Origin: an uncultured Pseudomonadota bacterium
GTDB lineage: Bacteria > Bdellovibrionota_B > Oligoflexia > Oligoflexales > CAIYRB01
Length of the DNA: 42,499 nucleotides
NCBI GenBank assembly: GCA_903928445.1
Contig: CAIYRB010000021.1
Location: 1-42,499, forward strand
Direction: 5' to 3'
A program made the translations under genes and the position numbers. Below are positions 26,434 to 35,361 of the stretch, in pieces. The notes beneath the pieces were generated by a model, which saw nothing but the letters and a program-made list of their open reading frames with translations, was not told where the DNA came from and did no database searches. Within the stretch, counting starts at the first letter, position 1, and the number at the start of each line of letters is the position of its first letter.

Positions 26434-27825
26434 ATGAAGGATACGCTACAGCAGTTGCTGCAAGGCCAACAGGGTTTCGTCGAGCTGCGCTATCACAAGC
26501 GCACGGCCAATTCCTTTGTCGCGCAAAAAGGCCGCGTCGATGTCGCCAATCACGCCATCACCGAAGGCGTCGGAGTGCGAGCTCTGGTCGGCGGCGCCTG
26601 GGGCTTTGCCGCGACGGCAGATATCAGTCCGCGGGCGATCAAGCGGGCCATCGACCAGGCGCAAAGCAACGCGCGCATGTTGGCCAAGGTCAAAGCCGGA
26701 CCAGCGTTGGAACTAGCGCGGGGGCGCCTCAGTCAACAGCAGTTCACCGGCCCCGGCTATACCGAGCTGACGCAGATGAAGCTCGAGGACAAGCTGGCCC
26801 AAGTCGTCAAGTACGAACGCCAGCTCGCGGCAGCCTCGGCGCGCATGCATACCGCACGTTGTCAGTATAAAGAGATCATCGAGGAGAAGGCGATCGTCAC
26901 CAGCGACGGCGTCGCTTGCTCGCTGCAGCTGGCCCAACCCGAGTTCTCCATGACCGCGATCGCTGAGCAAGATGGCGAGCGCACCACCGGCCATAAAGGC
27001 GCCGGGGTATCTGGCGGTTGGAACTGCCTATTTAAGCATCCAGCACTCGACAACGCCGTCGACGAAACGGCGCGCATCGCCGTCGATCTGCTCACCGCCA
27101 AATACCCCGAGGGCGGGCAGAAGACGGTGATTTTAGCACCCGCGGTCGTCGGCCTACTGTGCCACGAAGCGATCGGTCACACTGTCGAGGCCGATTTCGT
27201 CAAATCCGGCTCGGTGGCCCAAGGCAAGATCGGCCAACGCGTCGCCTCGGATCTGGTCACCATGGCCGACTCCGGCTGCGAGACGATCTCCGGTTATGCC
27301 GTCGGCAATCTGCCTTTCGATGATGAAGGCGTCGAGACCGAAAACACCGTCATCATCAAAGACGGCTTTCTCCGCTCCTATCTGCACAACCGCGAATCCG
27401 CGCACGAATTTGGCGTCGCCCCAACCGGCAATGCCCGCGCCTGGCTGTTTAACGACGAGCCGCTGATTCGCATGCGCAACACCTACTTGATGCCCGGGAC
27501 CAGTCGCCTCGCGGATATGATTGCAGGGGTCGAGGACGGCTACCTCGTCGAAGGCGCCGGATCGGGCCAAGCCGATGCCAACGGCGAATTCATGTTCGGC
27601 ACCGGCTACGTCTGGCGCCTGCGCAACGGCAAGAAGGTCGAACTGCTGCGCGAAGCCACGCTGTCTGGGATCGCCTTTGACGTCTTGCAGACGGTCGATG
27701 CCGTCAGCCAGGAGTTCCTCTGGGACCTCGGCACCGGCTACTGCGGCAAAGGCCAAGCCGCCAAGGTCGATGCCGGTGGACCGTATGTGCGCTGCAAGAT
27801 CACCGTCGGAGGAGAACAAGCATGA
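26434..27825 (+). CDS. tldD: metalloprotease TldD
   Basis: 463 residues, close to the family's usual length (~480). TldD is the zinc-bearing subunit of the cytoplasmic TldD-TldE protease, which trims unfolded peptides, degrades antitoxins such as CcdA and removes leader peptides of microcins and other RiPPs. The active-site motif is H244-E245-A-I-G-H249 with the following V-E-A-D. Conserved G-V-G-V-R-A near the N-terminus and the C-terminal P-Y-V-R-C-K-I-T-V-G-G are present. An in-frame GTG at 26419 could add five residues. The stop codon overlaps the next start as ATGA, so the two subunits are translationally coupled. Confidence 0.9.
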   Translation: MKDTLQQLLQGQQGFVELRYHKRTANSFVAQKGRVDVANHAITEGVGVRALVGGAWGFAATADISPRAIKRAIDQAQSNARMLAKVKAGPALELARGRLSQQQFTGPGYTELTQMKLEDKLAQVVKYERQLAAASARMHTARCQYKEIIEEKAIVTSDGVACSLQLAQPEFSMTAIAEQDGERTTGHKGAGVSGGWNCLFKHPALDNAVDETARIAVDLLTAKYPEGGQKTVILAPAVVGLLCHEAIGHTVEADFVKSGSVAQGKIGQRVASDLVTMADSGCETISGYAVGNLPFDDEGVETENTVIIKDGFLRSYLHNRESAHEFGVAPTGNARAWLFNDEPLIRMRNTYLMPGTSRLADMIAGVEDGYLVEGAGSGQADANGEFMFGTGYVWRLRNGKKVELLREATLSGIAFDVLQTVDAVSQEFLWDLGTGYCGKGQAAKVDAGGPYVRCKITVGGEQA

Positions 27826-29219
27826 GTCACGGTGCAGCCAAAGGGCATGAAGCGAATGAAGCAAATGAATCTCGCGAGTCGATCGAACAGACCGCCCAGA
27901 CACTGGAAAAACTAGCAAATTATGGCCTCGATGCGGCAAAAAAGCTCGGCGCCGATGCCGCCAAAATCGCCACGTCGGCGTCCTTCCAAAAGCGCTTGGT
28001 GGTCGAAAATAAGGTGTTCTCGCTGGCCAACAGCCTGTCTTCTCGAAGCATTGGACTATTGGTTCATAAAGATCAGAAAAAGGGCTCGGCGTCCGTCAAC
28101 ACGGTGACCGAAGAAAGCATCAATCACGCCGCCGCCAGCGCACTAGCCCTGGCAAAATATTCCGTACCCGACGAATTCTTGACCTTGGCGAGCCTGAGCG
28201 AAGCGCCCAGGGCCAAACCGCTGCCATTTTTATACACTGACGAACTAGCTGCGGTGGATCTGGTGGAGATCCAAGGCTTCATGCAAGAGGTGCTCGGCCG
28301 CCTGACGAGCGATGCCCGCATCGCCCTCGATCGCTTTGAGATGGCAGTCGATGTATCTTGCCACGCCTTAGCCAGCAGCACCGGCATGCGCCAGGCCGAA
28401 CGCCAGGCGATGGCGAGCTGGAGCTTTATGGGCATGGGCCGCGACGGCGAGGAGGTCACCGGCTTTGACTACGATTCCGGCTTTGCCCTCACCAAGAGCG
28501 CCATTCTTCCGGGCTGCCTTCGCGACAGTACCTCCTTTGTCGCCAAGTTACTGGCGCTGTTTAAACCCCGGCAGTGCCCGACCTATAAAGGCGCCATCTT
28601 ACTCACCCCACGCGCCGTCCACGAGCTACTCGTCGACTCGCTCCTCTACCATGCAGGCGGACGCCAGGTCATGGACGGCAAGAGTCGCTGGGCGCAGTCG
28701 GTGGGACAACGCGTCGTCTCAGGCGAGCTGACGCTTCGCGATCATCCGCATGACCCAAGATTCTCCGGCGCGACAGGCTTTGACAGCGACGGCCTCCCGA
28801 CTAAACAACAGACCCTGGTCGAGCACGGCGTGTTGCAGATGATCCTCCACGATTGCTACAGCGCCAAACGCTGCAAGGGCAAATCCACCGCCACCTCCGG
28901 CGGACCGTTCGCCCTTGAAGTCGCGGCAGGAACCACCAGTAAGGCCGAGCTACTGCGCTCCCATAAACAACTGTTGGTAGTTGATCGCTTCTCTGGCAAT
29001 GCCGATCCGATCAAAGGTGACTTCAGCGGCGTCGCCAAAGGCAGCCGTCTTTACAGCAACGGCGAAGACGTTGGCAGCGTCACAGAGACGATGATCGCGG
29101 GTAACTTCTTTACCATTGCCGAAGAGGTGCTTGGGGTCAGCCGCGAGACGGAGTTGGTGAGCGGTGGCTTTTTGAGCCCGTATATACTTGTCGGCGGGGT
29201 TTCGGTGACGGGCAGCTAG
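27822..29219 (+). CDS. pmbA: metalloprotease subunit TldE/PmbA
   Basis: 465 residues, non-catalytic partner of TldD in the heterodimeric protease. It lacks HExxxH, as expected for TldE. Family landmarks include the N-terminal coiled segment, F-D-Y-D-S-G-F-A, Y-K-G-A-I-L-L-T-P-R-A, T-G-F-D-S-D-G-L-P-T, the C-terminal S-G-N-A-D-P-I-K-G-D-F-S-G-V-A-K-G and G-N-F-F. The first ~25 residues are polar and variable (H-E-A-N-E-A-N-E-S-R-E-S) and look disordered. Its ATG overlaps the tldD stop. The pair needs no RiPP cluster nearby and none is visible. Confidence 0.88.
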   Translation: MSHGAAKGHEANEANESRESIEQTAQTLEKLANYGLDAAKKLGADAAKIATSASFQKRLVVENKVFSLANSLSSRSIGLLVHKDQKKGSASVNTVTEESINHAAASALALAKYSVPDEFLTLASLSEAPRAKPLPFLYTDELAAVDLVEIQGFMQEVLGRLTSDARIALDRFEMAVDVSCHALASSTGMRQAERQAMASWSFMGMGRDGEEVTGFDYDSGFALTKSAILPGCLRDSTSFVAKLLALFKPRQCPTYKGAILLTPRAVHELLVDSLLYHAGGRQVMDGKSRWAQSVGQRVVSGELTLRDHPHDPRFSGATGFDSDGLPTKQQTLVEHGVLQMILHDCYSAKRCKGKSTATSGGPFALEVAAGTTSKAELLRSHKQLLVVDRFSGNADPIKGDFSGVAKGSRLYSNGEDVGSVTETMIAGNFFTIAEEVLGVSRETELVSGGFLSPYILVGGVSVTGS

Positions 29220-29254
29220 CCGATGATCAACGCCGGGAGGCGTGATCAAATCGG
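29220..29254 (+). terminator. hairpin directly after pmbA stop
   Basis: CCGAT-GATCA-(A)-CGCC pairs with GGCG-TGATC-...-ATCGG around a GGGA loop: about 14 base pairs with small bulges, starting at the base after the stop. It is followed by an A-rich rather than T-rich tract, so it may protect the mRNA 3' end or terminate weakly. Confidence 0.4.
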
Positions 29255-29443
29255 AAAAACTAAGCAAAGAGGGGGATGATTCTGGCCTTGATCTCCTGGC
29301 ACCGAAGTGTGCATTCAAGAGGAATCACTAGGCATTTGCGCCGCATTTTTTGCTAGCGGTTAGGGCCTGTTGTTAAAGCTTACTCGGTCTTGGCCCGATA
29401 CCTCCACAGGTGCCTTTATAACGCCTGCGGGGGGTCGCCATTT

Positions 29444-31735
29444 ATGGCTAAAAAGCAATTCATTCCAATGAAGTCTACACGGATTAACTTCATCGCGTTG
29501 GCAGGCGTGGTGCTGCTCACTATGCCGTGGGCTTGTGGTAAGAAAAAAGATGGGGGTCAAGGCAACGGTGGCGGCAATGGCGGCAGCTGCGGACCGCAGG
29601 GCGGCTGTGGTGGGCCAGGCGGCAACCAGACTCTGACGCCGCAGGCGAGCCTAAGTGGTAGTCTGGCGATCCTGGTGGTCGATCCAGCGCAAACCAGCCA
29701 GAGTTTGCTGCTGCAGCAGCACAACGAAACCGCTGATCGTCTTGCGCTGGTCGGCTCGCCTCGTTTCAGCCTACCTAATTCCATGGGCATCTCCGACTCT
29801 AGTGCACAGTTGGAACGCCCAGATTTCAGCCTCGCGATGTTGGCTGATGCGAGTTCAGGTGGCGCACAGGCGGACGGTTCAGGTAGCCTGCAGAAGGTCG
29901 ATAAGGATGGCAATGTTAAGTCAGCCATGAGCGTTAAGAAGGACCCCAACGCTGCATCAGTAAATCAGGGCGGTGGCCAGACACCGGGCAATGGTCAACC
30001 AGGAGGTCCGAGTCAGGGTCCGGGCCAAAGCCTGCCCAAGGTTTTAACCATTGCCGTTTCACCGCAAAAGGATGTTTATCTACACTTCGAAAGGCCTTTT
30101 ACCTACAAGGATGCCCCCCAGGGCACTAATCCCAGTGATATGTCTGCTGGTAATCAGTGCCAAATCTTCCGAGTTAAAGGCGGTACCCTCGATGTACTGC
30201 AGAATTCACCCGATGCTCAGGATTTAGAATGCATCGACAACAAACACTTCATTAACAACTGGCAGGCATCCCGAGCCAGCGTCTTTCAATTTGATTCATC
30301 CGGTAACGTCTACTACCCGGGTTCGCTTCCCAACAGTCCGAGCATGGTGGTCTATAAACTCAGTCGAGATTTGCAGACCAGGACCGAAGTCATCAATAGC
30401 AATATCTGTGTGCAAGACTTCCTAGTGACGCCTCGGGGTGGGGTCTTTTATACCGGAACCAGCTCTTGCCAGGGCTCGGCAGGAGGAGGAAGCAATGGTG
30501 GTTTCTTTCGCTACGTAGCGCCTGGAACGGGCTCGGGCGTCACCGAGATTGCTCGGGACTGGTACAATTTTATCTTTGAACCGATTACTGGCGATGCGAC
30601 TGATAAGGCAATATTCTTTGGTCCAGATCCTACCTCCTCGACGACCGCGTCTTGGAACTCCGCTTGCGTCTTTAAATTTGACCCGACCGGCTCGTCGGCG
30701 ACGGCGCGGATCTCTAACGTCATTACCTGTGGTGGCGACATTTGGAGTTGGGTCAATATGTCCAGGTCTGAGGATACGACTAAGTATTCGTACAATCCGC
30801 AGTCTGGTAACAACGCACCGCCTGCCGCATGGAAGACTGAATTCAACAGCCGCTGTACCTCAGAAGGGCAGGTTTTTGCTGGCGGAGGTAGTCAAATATC
30901 CTCGATCAAGCAGGACTCCAAGGGCAATGTCTTCGTCATTGGTAACGTCAGGAGGAAAAATGCTGGTGTGGTCACTTGTCATGCCGAGGTCCGCGGTCCA
31001 CACTGTGTAGTCAGTGGGGTGCCGATGCTTGCCGCAGCCTACGCTGATGCAACGAGCTGCGCGGCGAAGTCGGGGACTTGGACTGATGTGGGGCGTTGTA
31101 GCTCTGGCACCAATACGACATCGGCAACATGCTTTACTGCTTCTGCTACTTGGAACCGAGACAACGTGCAGTACAACGGTATTTCTGGCGATATTTGCTC
31201 TGATACAAGCAGTGTTGCGGCATCGGACTTTTATAGCGCCAACGGTACTGTGGCGCCGCAGCAAGTGACGACGGCGGTGGATAACACAGTTAAATTCAAT
31301 GTCAGCAGTTTTCAATGTGCGCCAAAGGTGGCCGCAGCTGGTGGCGGTGATCAGTGGACCTCAGAGTATCAGGGCTTTGCGCAAGTCGCCGCAGCAACCA
31401 AGACTTTGACGCTGTTATCACTCAGCTCAGAGCAGGCTATAAAATTGTGGTTGGTCGACGACGTGCCTTATTACAGTTCTTACGATAATACGCAAGGAAA
31501 GTACTTTCTAAAACGCGGGACCGATGGGCAGGCGTTAGCTAGCAACTTGGAGGTCTATAACCTCAGCAAATCCCCAGAAAAGGACGGAAGCGGGGCGAAT
31601 CGCTTGTACTTCGATGGACTTGATTTTAGCAATAACAGTTATAGCTTTGGCACTATTTCCCCGACAAATTACGAAAAGACATCTAAAACTGGATTGACTG
31701 GAACTCTCAAGACGGTAGTCTTGTTGCCACAATGA
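29444..31735 (+). CDS. large lipoprotein, probable beta-propeller-like surface protein
   Basis: 763 residues. The signal segment ends T-M-P-W-A-C31, and a Lys/Gly-rich linker with G-G-G-N-G-G and G-G-C-G-G-P follows (32-65). From about 180 the protein has short strand-turn units of the type D-S-x-G-N-V-Y/F-V (F-D-S-S-G-N-V-Y-Y, D-S-K-G-N-V-F-V), suggestive of a propeller-like repeat fold. A Cys/Ser/Thr-rich insert (about 500-600) has several cysteines in C-A-A-K-S-G-T-W, R-C-S-S-G and T-C-F-T. No family recognised. The ATG at 29444 has a weak G-rich ribosome site; the in-frame ATG at 29468 also leaves a complete signal, while an earlier start at 29390 would bury it. Base composition is more A/T-rich than the upstream genes. 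Confidence 0.7.
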   Translation: MAKKQFIPMKSTRINFIALAGVVLLTMPWACGKKKDGGQGNGGGNGGSCGPQGGCGGPGGNQTLTPQASLSGSLAILVVDPAQTSQSLLLQQHNETADRLALVGSPRFSLPNSMGISDSSAQLERPDFSLAMLADASSGGAQADGSGSLQKVDKDGNVKSAMSVKKDPNAASVNQGGGQTPGNGQPGGPSQGPGQSLPKVLTIAVSPQKDVYLHFERPFTYKDAPQGTNPSDMSAGNQCQIFRVKGGTLDVLQNSPDAQDLECIDNKHFINNWQASRASVFQFDSSGNVYYPGSLPNSPSMVVYKLSRDLQTRTEVINSNICVQDFLVTPRGGVFYTGTSSCQGSAGGGSNGGFFRYVAPGTGSGVTEIARDWYNFIFEPITGDATDKAIFFGPDPTSSTTASWNSACVFKFDPTGSSATARISNVITCGGDIWSWVNMSRSEDTTKYSYNPQSGNNAPPAAWKTEFNSRCTSEGQVFAGGGSQISSIKQDSKGNVFVIGNVRRKNAGVVTCHAEVRGPHCVVSGVPMLAAAYADATSCAAKSGTWTDVGRCSSGTNTTSATCFTASATWNRDNVQYNGISGDICSDTSSVAASDFYSANGTVAPQQVTTAVDNTVKFNVSSFQCAPKVAAAGGGDQWTSEYQGFAQVAAATKTLTLLSLSSEQAIKLWLVDDVPYYSSYDNTQGKYFLKRGTDGQALASNLEVYNLSKSPEKDGSGANRLYFDGLDFSNNSYSFGTISPTNYEKTSKTGLTGTLKTVVLLPQ

Positions 31736-31906
31736 TTCGACCGCCTAGGGGCCTAATATTTAGCGACCCCAGCTGTCTTGACGCACCCTGCTCACACCGC
31801 CTGCACCGCCTAAGCCACCACTGCAGGTTGCGGGTGCCACCAAGATCGATTTCAAACCAGCTGGTGGGGTTGCCTCGCTTGATGACTGATTGATCTGCAA
31901 CGACTG

Positions 31907-31940
31907 CCCCCCGCAATGCGATAGGCATTCCGGGGGGTTT
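31907..31940 (+). terminator. strong hairpin after the large lipoprotein gene
   Basis: CCCCCCG-C-AATGC (31907-31919) pairs with GCATT-C-CGGGGGG (31925-31937) around a 5-base loop: 12 pairs with one C-C mismatch, followed by TTTCGCTGTTT. It lies between two convergent lipoprotein genes and could stop transcription from both sides, though the T-run favours the plus strand. Confidence 0.6.
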
Positions 31941-31967
31941 CGCTGTTTAGGTCTTTTGCTGGTATGT

Positions 31968-32918
31968 TCAAGATCCGATTATGCCGTCATGACATGCATC
32001 GTCATCCGAGCACTCACAGTGAAATATGGGGGCAGCTTTCACAGCCTGGGGACAAAAATGTTTGGCATCCCTCGACGAGCGATAATACACCAGCGCGATG
32101 GCTCCGCCAAGTAAACCAAAGCCCGTGCCGACGCTACCTGCTGCCGCCCCTATTGAGGCAGCCACACCAGCGCTAGCGCCCTCGACGGCCGCAGGTGTCA
32201 CCACCGCAGCCGCTCCCGCAATAGCACCGGTGGCAGTACTCCCGTAGCCAACGAGTTTTCCAACTTGCTCCAAATACTGTTTGCCGCCTTGCGAAGACTC
32301 ACACAATGGCTTTGCAATCGTCTGGCGGTAGGTGTCGGCTTCAGCCTCAGTACATCCACCGTTAACGTCCTTGGCATTGTCAGCTAATGCGAGTGCATCA
32401 CTGAAGTCCACATAGTTTCCATCGGAATATCGTTCGTTCATCACCAAATTTAAACTAGCGGATCTCGATCGCAGGGCCATTGGCTGCGTCATGGCGGTAT
32501 TAAGAGCCTTGAGTGCCATTAGGATATCATGGGCAGAAACTTTCTTATTGGAGTTGCCGCTTATAGAGGCTCGGAATGATCCTACGTTGGCATATTGTTT
32601 ATCGATGTCGGTGATCAAGTCTCGGTTTTTTTCGAAGAAACGCCCCAGATCGCGGAACTGAAGGTTCCCGATCGTTACAGTGCCGATCACCTTGGCCTGC
32701 TTCATGAGTTCACTATAGTAGTCTGAGACTTTCGCCTTATTTTGAAGAGCAGCCACCATCGCTGCTTGATCGTTTACAACAGCAACCACGTTGTCTACTG
32801 ATGCCGTTACTGTGCCACCAGCTCCGGCAAATTGCGCCGTATCTGAGCCGGTCGACTTGAAGCAGGAGGTTGTGGCAAACAAGGACAAGGCAACGAAACA
32901 ACTACGATAGATAGTCAT
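31968..32918 (-). CDS. lipoprotein with glycine/alanine-rich C-terminal membrane segment
   Basis: 316 residues. The signal ends A-T-T-S-C19. The middle (about 40-200) looks helical, with a conserved-looking N-D-Q-A-A-M-V-A-A-L-Q-N and F-F-E-K-N-R-D-L-I-T-D-I. Residues about 225-285 are a long Gly/Ala/Val stretch with G-x(3)-G spacing (T-G-A-I-A-G-A-A, A-S-I-G-A-A-A-G-S-V-G-T-G), a glycine-zipper-like pattern often able to insert into membranes. A short Cys/His/Asp-rich tail follows (H-C-E-C-S-D-D-D-A-C-H-D). No family recognised. Membrane insertion or pore formation is only a suggestion from composition. GGGGG stands five bases before the ATG at 32918. Confidence 0.65.
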   Translation of the reverse strand: MTIYRSCFVALSLFATTSCFKSTGSDTAQFAGAGGTVTASVDNVVAVVNDQAAMVAALQNKAKVSDYYSELMKQAKVIGTVTIGNLQFRDLGRFFEKNRDLITDIDKQYANVGSFRASISGNSNKKVSAHDILMALKALNTAMTQPMALRSRSASLNLVMNERYSDGNYVDFSDALALADNAKDVNGGCTEAEADTYRQTIAKPLCESSQGGKQYLEQVGKLVGYGSTATGAIAGAAAVVTPAAVEGASAGVAASIGAAAGSVGTGFGLLGGAIALVYYRSSRDAKHFCPQAVKAAPIFHCECSDDDACHDGIIGS

Positions 32919-33323
32919 AAAGACCCCCGATAATAGCCACCTCTATGGACACCAAATAAGACTTTTTCTCGTATCGGCAAACAAACAAAAAAACTTTAAA
33001 AAAAAATGGTCTGATCTATAAGTCCATAAATAAATAAGCCTTACAGCTCGAAACCCTTCGATGCACCCTCGCGCGTCGCATCTATCGGCTTCGAGCCGTC
33101 AACCTTGAGCTTAGTTGTTTTCTTGATACACCCCGCGAGTCAGCGGCTTGAGGCCCCTCATGCTGGTGCTGTCAGGTGTCAACAGTTTCTTCACCTGGCC
33201 TAAGCTAAAACTGTCAGTTATTGTTATATTTTTGACCAGAGAAGGGATGGCGCGAGAATTGCAGACACGTCAATATTGGATGTCAAGCGTAACGGAATGT
33301 CGCGTCACAGAAAGGTTGCTTCA
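32919..33323. other. AT-rich intergenic region, no gene seen
   Basis: A 405-base divergent region between two lipoprotein genes. The segment 32950-33050 is very A/T-rich with long A-runs and probably holds the minus-strand promoter. An open frame at 33148-33336 has no ribosome site, signal or protein-like composition and is not called. Confidence 0.4.
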
Positions 33324-33683
33324 ATGTCATCAATAGTCAGAAATGCTTTTAGTTTCCTCGTGCCAGTTTGTGCCATCGTCCTACTTAGTGGATGTGGTGG
33401 GAAATCAAGCAACTCCGCCTCGGTTCAGTCCCATCACGATGACACCACCGATATGAGTCAATATAAGGATTTTTTCCAGCTGGTGGCGGCAGGGTCTGAT
33501 TGCAACGATCTTTCCTGGATGGCTGGCCATTGTGGAACCGACCCCAGTGGCTCGTGGAGCGGTAACGCTGGCCCAGGATTTTGTGGTGATGCTGGAAGAT
33601 CATGCCGTTACGCTGTTGCCGTACGCAATCAAGCGTTGCATTGCTGGCAAGACGACCAAACACCTTCCTGTAATAATCCGTAG
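33324..33683 (+). CDS. small cysteine-rich lipoprotein
   Basis: 119 residues. AAAGG lies about ten bases before this ATG; an earlier in-frame start at 33276 would place 16 polar residues before the signal. The hydrophobic segment ends V-L-L-S-G-C24-G-G. The mature ~95 residues have seven further cysteines (D-C-N-D, G-H-C-G-T, G-F-C-G-D, S-C-R-Y, H-C-W-Q, S-C-N-N), probably disulfide-paired in the periplasm or on the surface. Its spacing recalls the lysozyme-like lipoprotein at 17080 (cysteines near W and G), but no catalytic pattern is visible. No family recognised. Confidence 0.65.
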   Translation: MSSIVRNAFSFLVPVCAIVLLSGCGGKSSNSASVQSHHDDTTDMSQYKDFFQLVAAGSDCNDLSWMAGHCGTDPSGSWSGNAGPGFCGDAGRSCRYAVAVRNQALHCWQDDQTPSCNNP

Positions 33684-34036
33684 TTCACCGGGGCTGGAGA
33701 TGATGGTGTTCTTTTCCTGGCACTCTCGTTGATGAGCCTAAACCCCATTCGTCACGGCCCCCTGATGAAACCGCTAAAATAGCTATTTTATCCTATACCT
33801 AGCTGATTCTATCCAAGATTTAAGGCCGGCCAGGGCTGCCTGATCTGGTAAGCAGCCTCGACTAATCGAGGCCGCCTGCCGGGCCCGTGACGACGTGACT
33901 ACTAAAGTTGACAAGCTTTGATCCGATTAGAAAAAGGGGGCAATCACGCTGCCCCTTTTCGACTAATTGCTGCATATCTTAGTCAAGCCTCCTACGAGTG
34001 GATCAAAACACCTAAGCTAAGTAAATGGAGCCTCGA
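33684..34036 (+). other. structured leader or small-RNA candidate upstream of COQ8-like gene
   Basis: A gene-free 353-base stretch. It contains a perfect 16-base palindrome TAAAATAGCTATTTTA (33775-33790), then two mutually exclusive hairpins. GGCTGC/GCAGCC (about 33834-33857) overlaps GCCTCGA-CTAA-TCGAGGC (33855-33872). A terminator-like hairpin at 33932-33959 follows, 77 bases before the COQ8-like start. Competing stems followed by a terminator is the layout of an attenuator or riboswitch; an independent small RNA is equally possible. No known riboswitch consensus was recognised and no clear promoter was found. Confidence 0.3.
33932..33959. terminator. A-tract/T-tract hairpin upstream of COQ8-like gene
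   Basis: AAAAGGGG(G)CA pairs with TGCCCCTTTT around a 7-base loop: ten pairs with one bulged G, with A/T tracts on both sides, so it could work in either direction. Only four Ts follow on the plus strand. Confidence 0.5.
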
Positions 34037-35341
34037 ATGGCTAAGAATGATAAACACGCCATTCCGCAAAGTGGCTTTATCAGGGCAACCAAGCTCTTCG
34101 CATCTGGAGCACGCGTAGCAGCACGAGAAGTCGCCGGCCAGATCAGCGGAAAGACCACAGTCACCACTCGGATCAAGCAAGCACAAGACATGGTAGAGAC
34201 TCTCGGCAAACTCAAGGGGGCCGCCATGAAAGCTGGCCAACTACTGAGTATCGAAGCGGCAGAGTATCTCGATCCTGAAGTAGTGGCGATCCTCCGCAAA
34301 CTTCAGGATCAAGTTTCGTTTATGCCGATAGACCAAGTCCGCTTCATTCTTCAGCGGCAACTTGGTAGAGAAAAATTTGAGACCATTGAGGATCTAAGCT
34401 TTGAGCCCATTGCAGCAGCCTCTATCGGTCAAGTCCACAAGGCTACGATAAGTGGTCAAACTGTTGCCATCAAGATCCAATATCCAGGCGTCGCCAAGAG
34501 CATAGATTCTGATTTGTCGTCGCTGAAAACATTAGTATCGACAATGCTTACGGTCACAGGCAAGAAAGTCGACGTCGCGCCAGTACTAGAGGAAATCACC
34601 AAAAGCCTAAAACAAGAAGTTAATTACCTTATTGAAGCTAAAAATGTGGAGCTAGCACGACGGCACTTCTTAGGCTCGTCATTCGCAGTGCCCTCCGTGC
34701 TCCATGATTACACGACTGAAACGGTTTTAGTTCAATCATATGAGCACGGCGTCAGGATCAATGATTGGATTAAGTCACAGCCAAGCGCCGCAGATGTAGA
34801 CGTTTTCAGCGGTCTGATCATGCACCTACTTGTGACTGAGATATTTGCCACAGGTGTCGTACAGACTGACCCGAATTACGCCAACTTTTTATACCGACCA
34901 GATGAAAAAAAACTAGTGCTGCTAGATTTTGGTGCAACCTGGACCTACGAAGCGGAATTCCGACATCGCCTCCATGGTTTAGTGATGAAATTGATAAAGG
35001 ATGACTCTAAATCCATGGTCCAGGCTATAGAGGATCATGGCTACTTCAGCCCAAAGGAATCAACTGAGACTAAAGAAAAATTGCGCATCTTCATAGACAT
35101 TTTGCAGCAAGTGACGCAAAACACGGACGGCCTACTCTCGATTAAAGAAGAAATCCCTCATAGCGAGTTGCGCGAAGTTGGTCAGTCCTTAGGGCTCACC
35201 ATTAAGCACACGTCACCCCCCAAAGATCTAGTTTTGATAGGAAGAAAGTTGGCCGGCATGGTACGTCTACTGCAGGAGATCAACGCTCTGGTACACATCC
35301 CTGATCTTCACAAAAAGATTGAAGACGTAAAAATTATTTAG
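34037..35341 (+). CDS. ABC1/COQ8 (ADCK3)-type atypical kinase
   Basis: 434 residues. Family motifs in order: K65-A-G-Q68 (KxGQ), the Ala-rich loop A-A-A-S (126-129) in place of a glycine loop, V-A-I-K146-I-Q-Y-P-G, E-V-N-Y-L-I-E-A-K-N, the catalytic-loop T-D278-P-N-Y-A-N283-F and metal-binding D297-F-G-A. The Q-T-D-P-N-x-x-N-F form matches COQ8/ADCK3 rather than bacterial UbiB. COQ8 proteins are ATPases that support ubiquinone biosynthesis; the role here is unproven and no quinone gene is adjacent. There is no C-terminal membrane helix pair as in UbiB. GGAG lies six bases before this ATG; the ATG 12 bases earlier has no ribosome site. Its composition is more A/T-rich than the genes that follow. 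Confidence 0.85.
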   Translation: MAKNDKHAIPQSGFIRATKLFASGARVAAREVAGQISGKTTVTTRIKQAQDMVETLGKLKGAAMKAGQLLSIEAAEYLDPEVVAILRKLQDQVSFMPIDQVRFILQRQLGREKFETIEDLSFEPIAAASIGQVHKATISGQTVAIKIQYPGVAKSIDSDLSSLKTLVSTMLTVTGKKVDVAPVLEEITKSLKQEVNYLIEAKNVELARRHFLGSSFAVPSVLHDYTTETVLVQSYEHGVRINDWIKSQPSAADVDVFSGLIMHLLVTEIFATGVVQTDPNYANFLYRPDEKKLVLLDFGATWTYEAEFRHRLHGLVMKLIKDDSKSMVQAIEDHGYFSPKESTETKEKLRIFIDILQQVTQNTDGLLSIKEEIPHSELREVGQSLGLTIKHTSPPKDLVLIGRKLAGMVRLLQEINALVHIPDLHKKIEDVKII

Positions 35342-35361
35342 AAAGAGTTGGACTATGAGGC

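Noticed and set aside
26434-29219. tldD-pmbA as part of a peptide antibiotic cluster.
   Set aside because: No precursor peptide, cyclodehydratase or exporter gene lies nearby; the pair is common as a housekeeping protease.
33834-33872. Bacterial signal-recognition-particle RNA (because of a GGTAAGCAGCC-like stretch).
   Set aside because: The conserved GGAAGG-AGCAGCC tetraloop/internal-loop context is not present.
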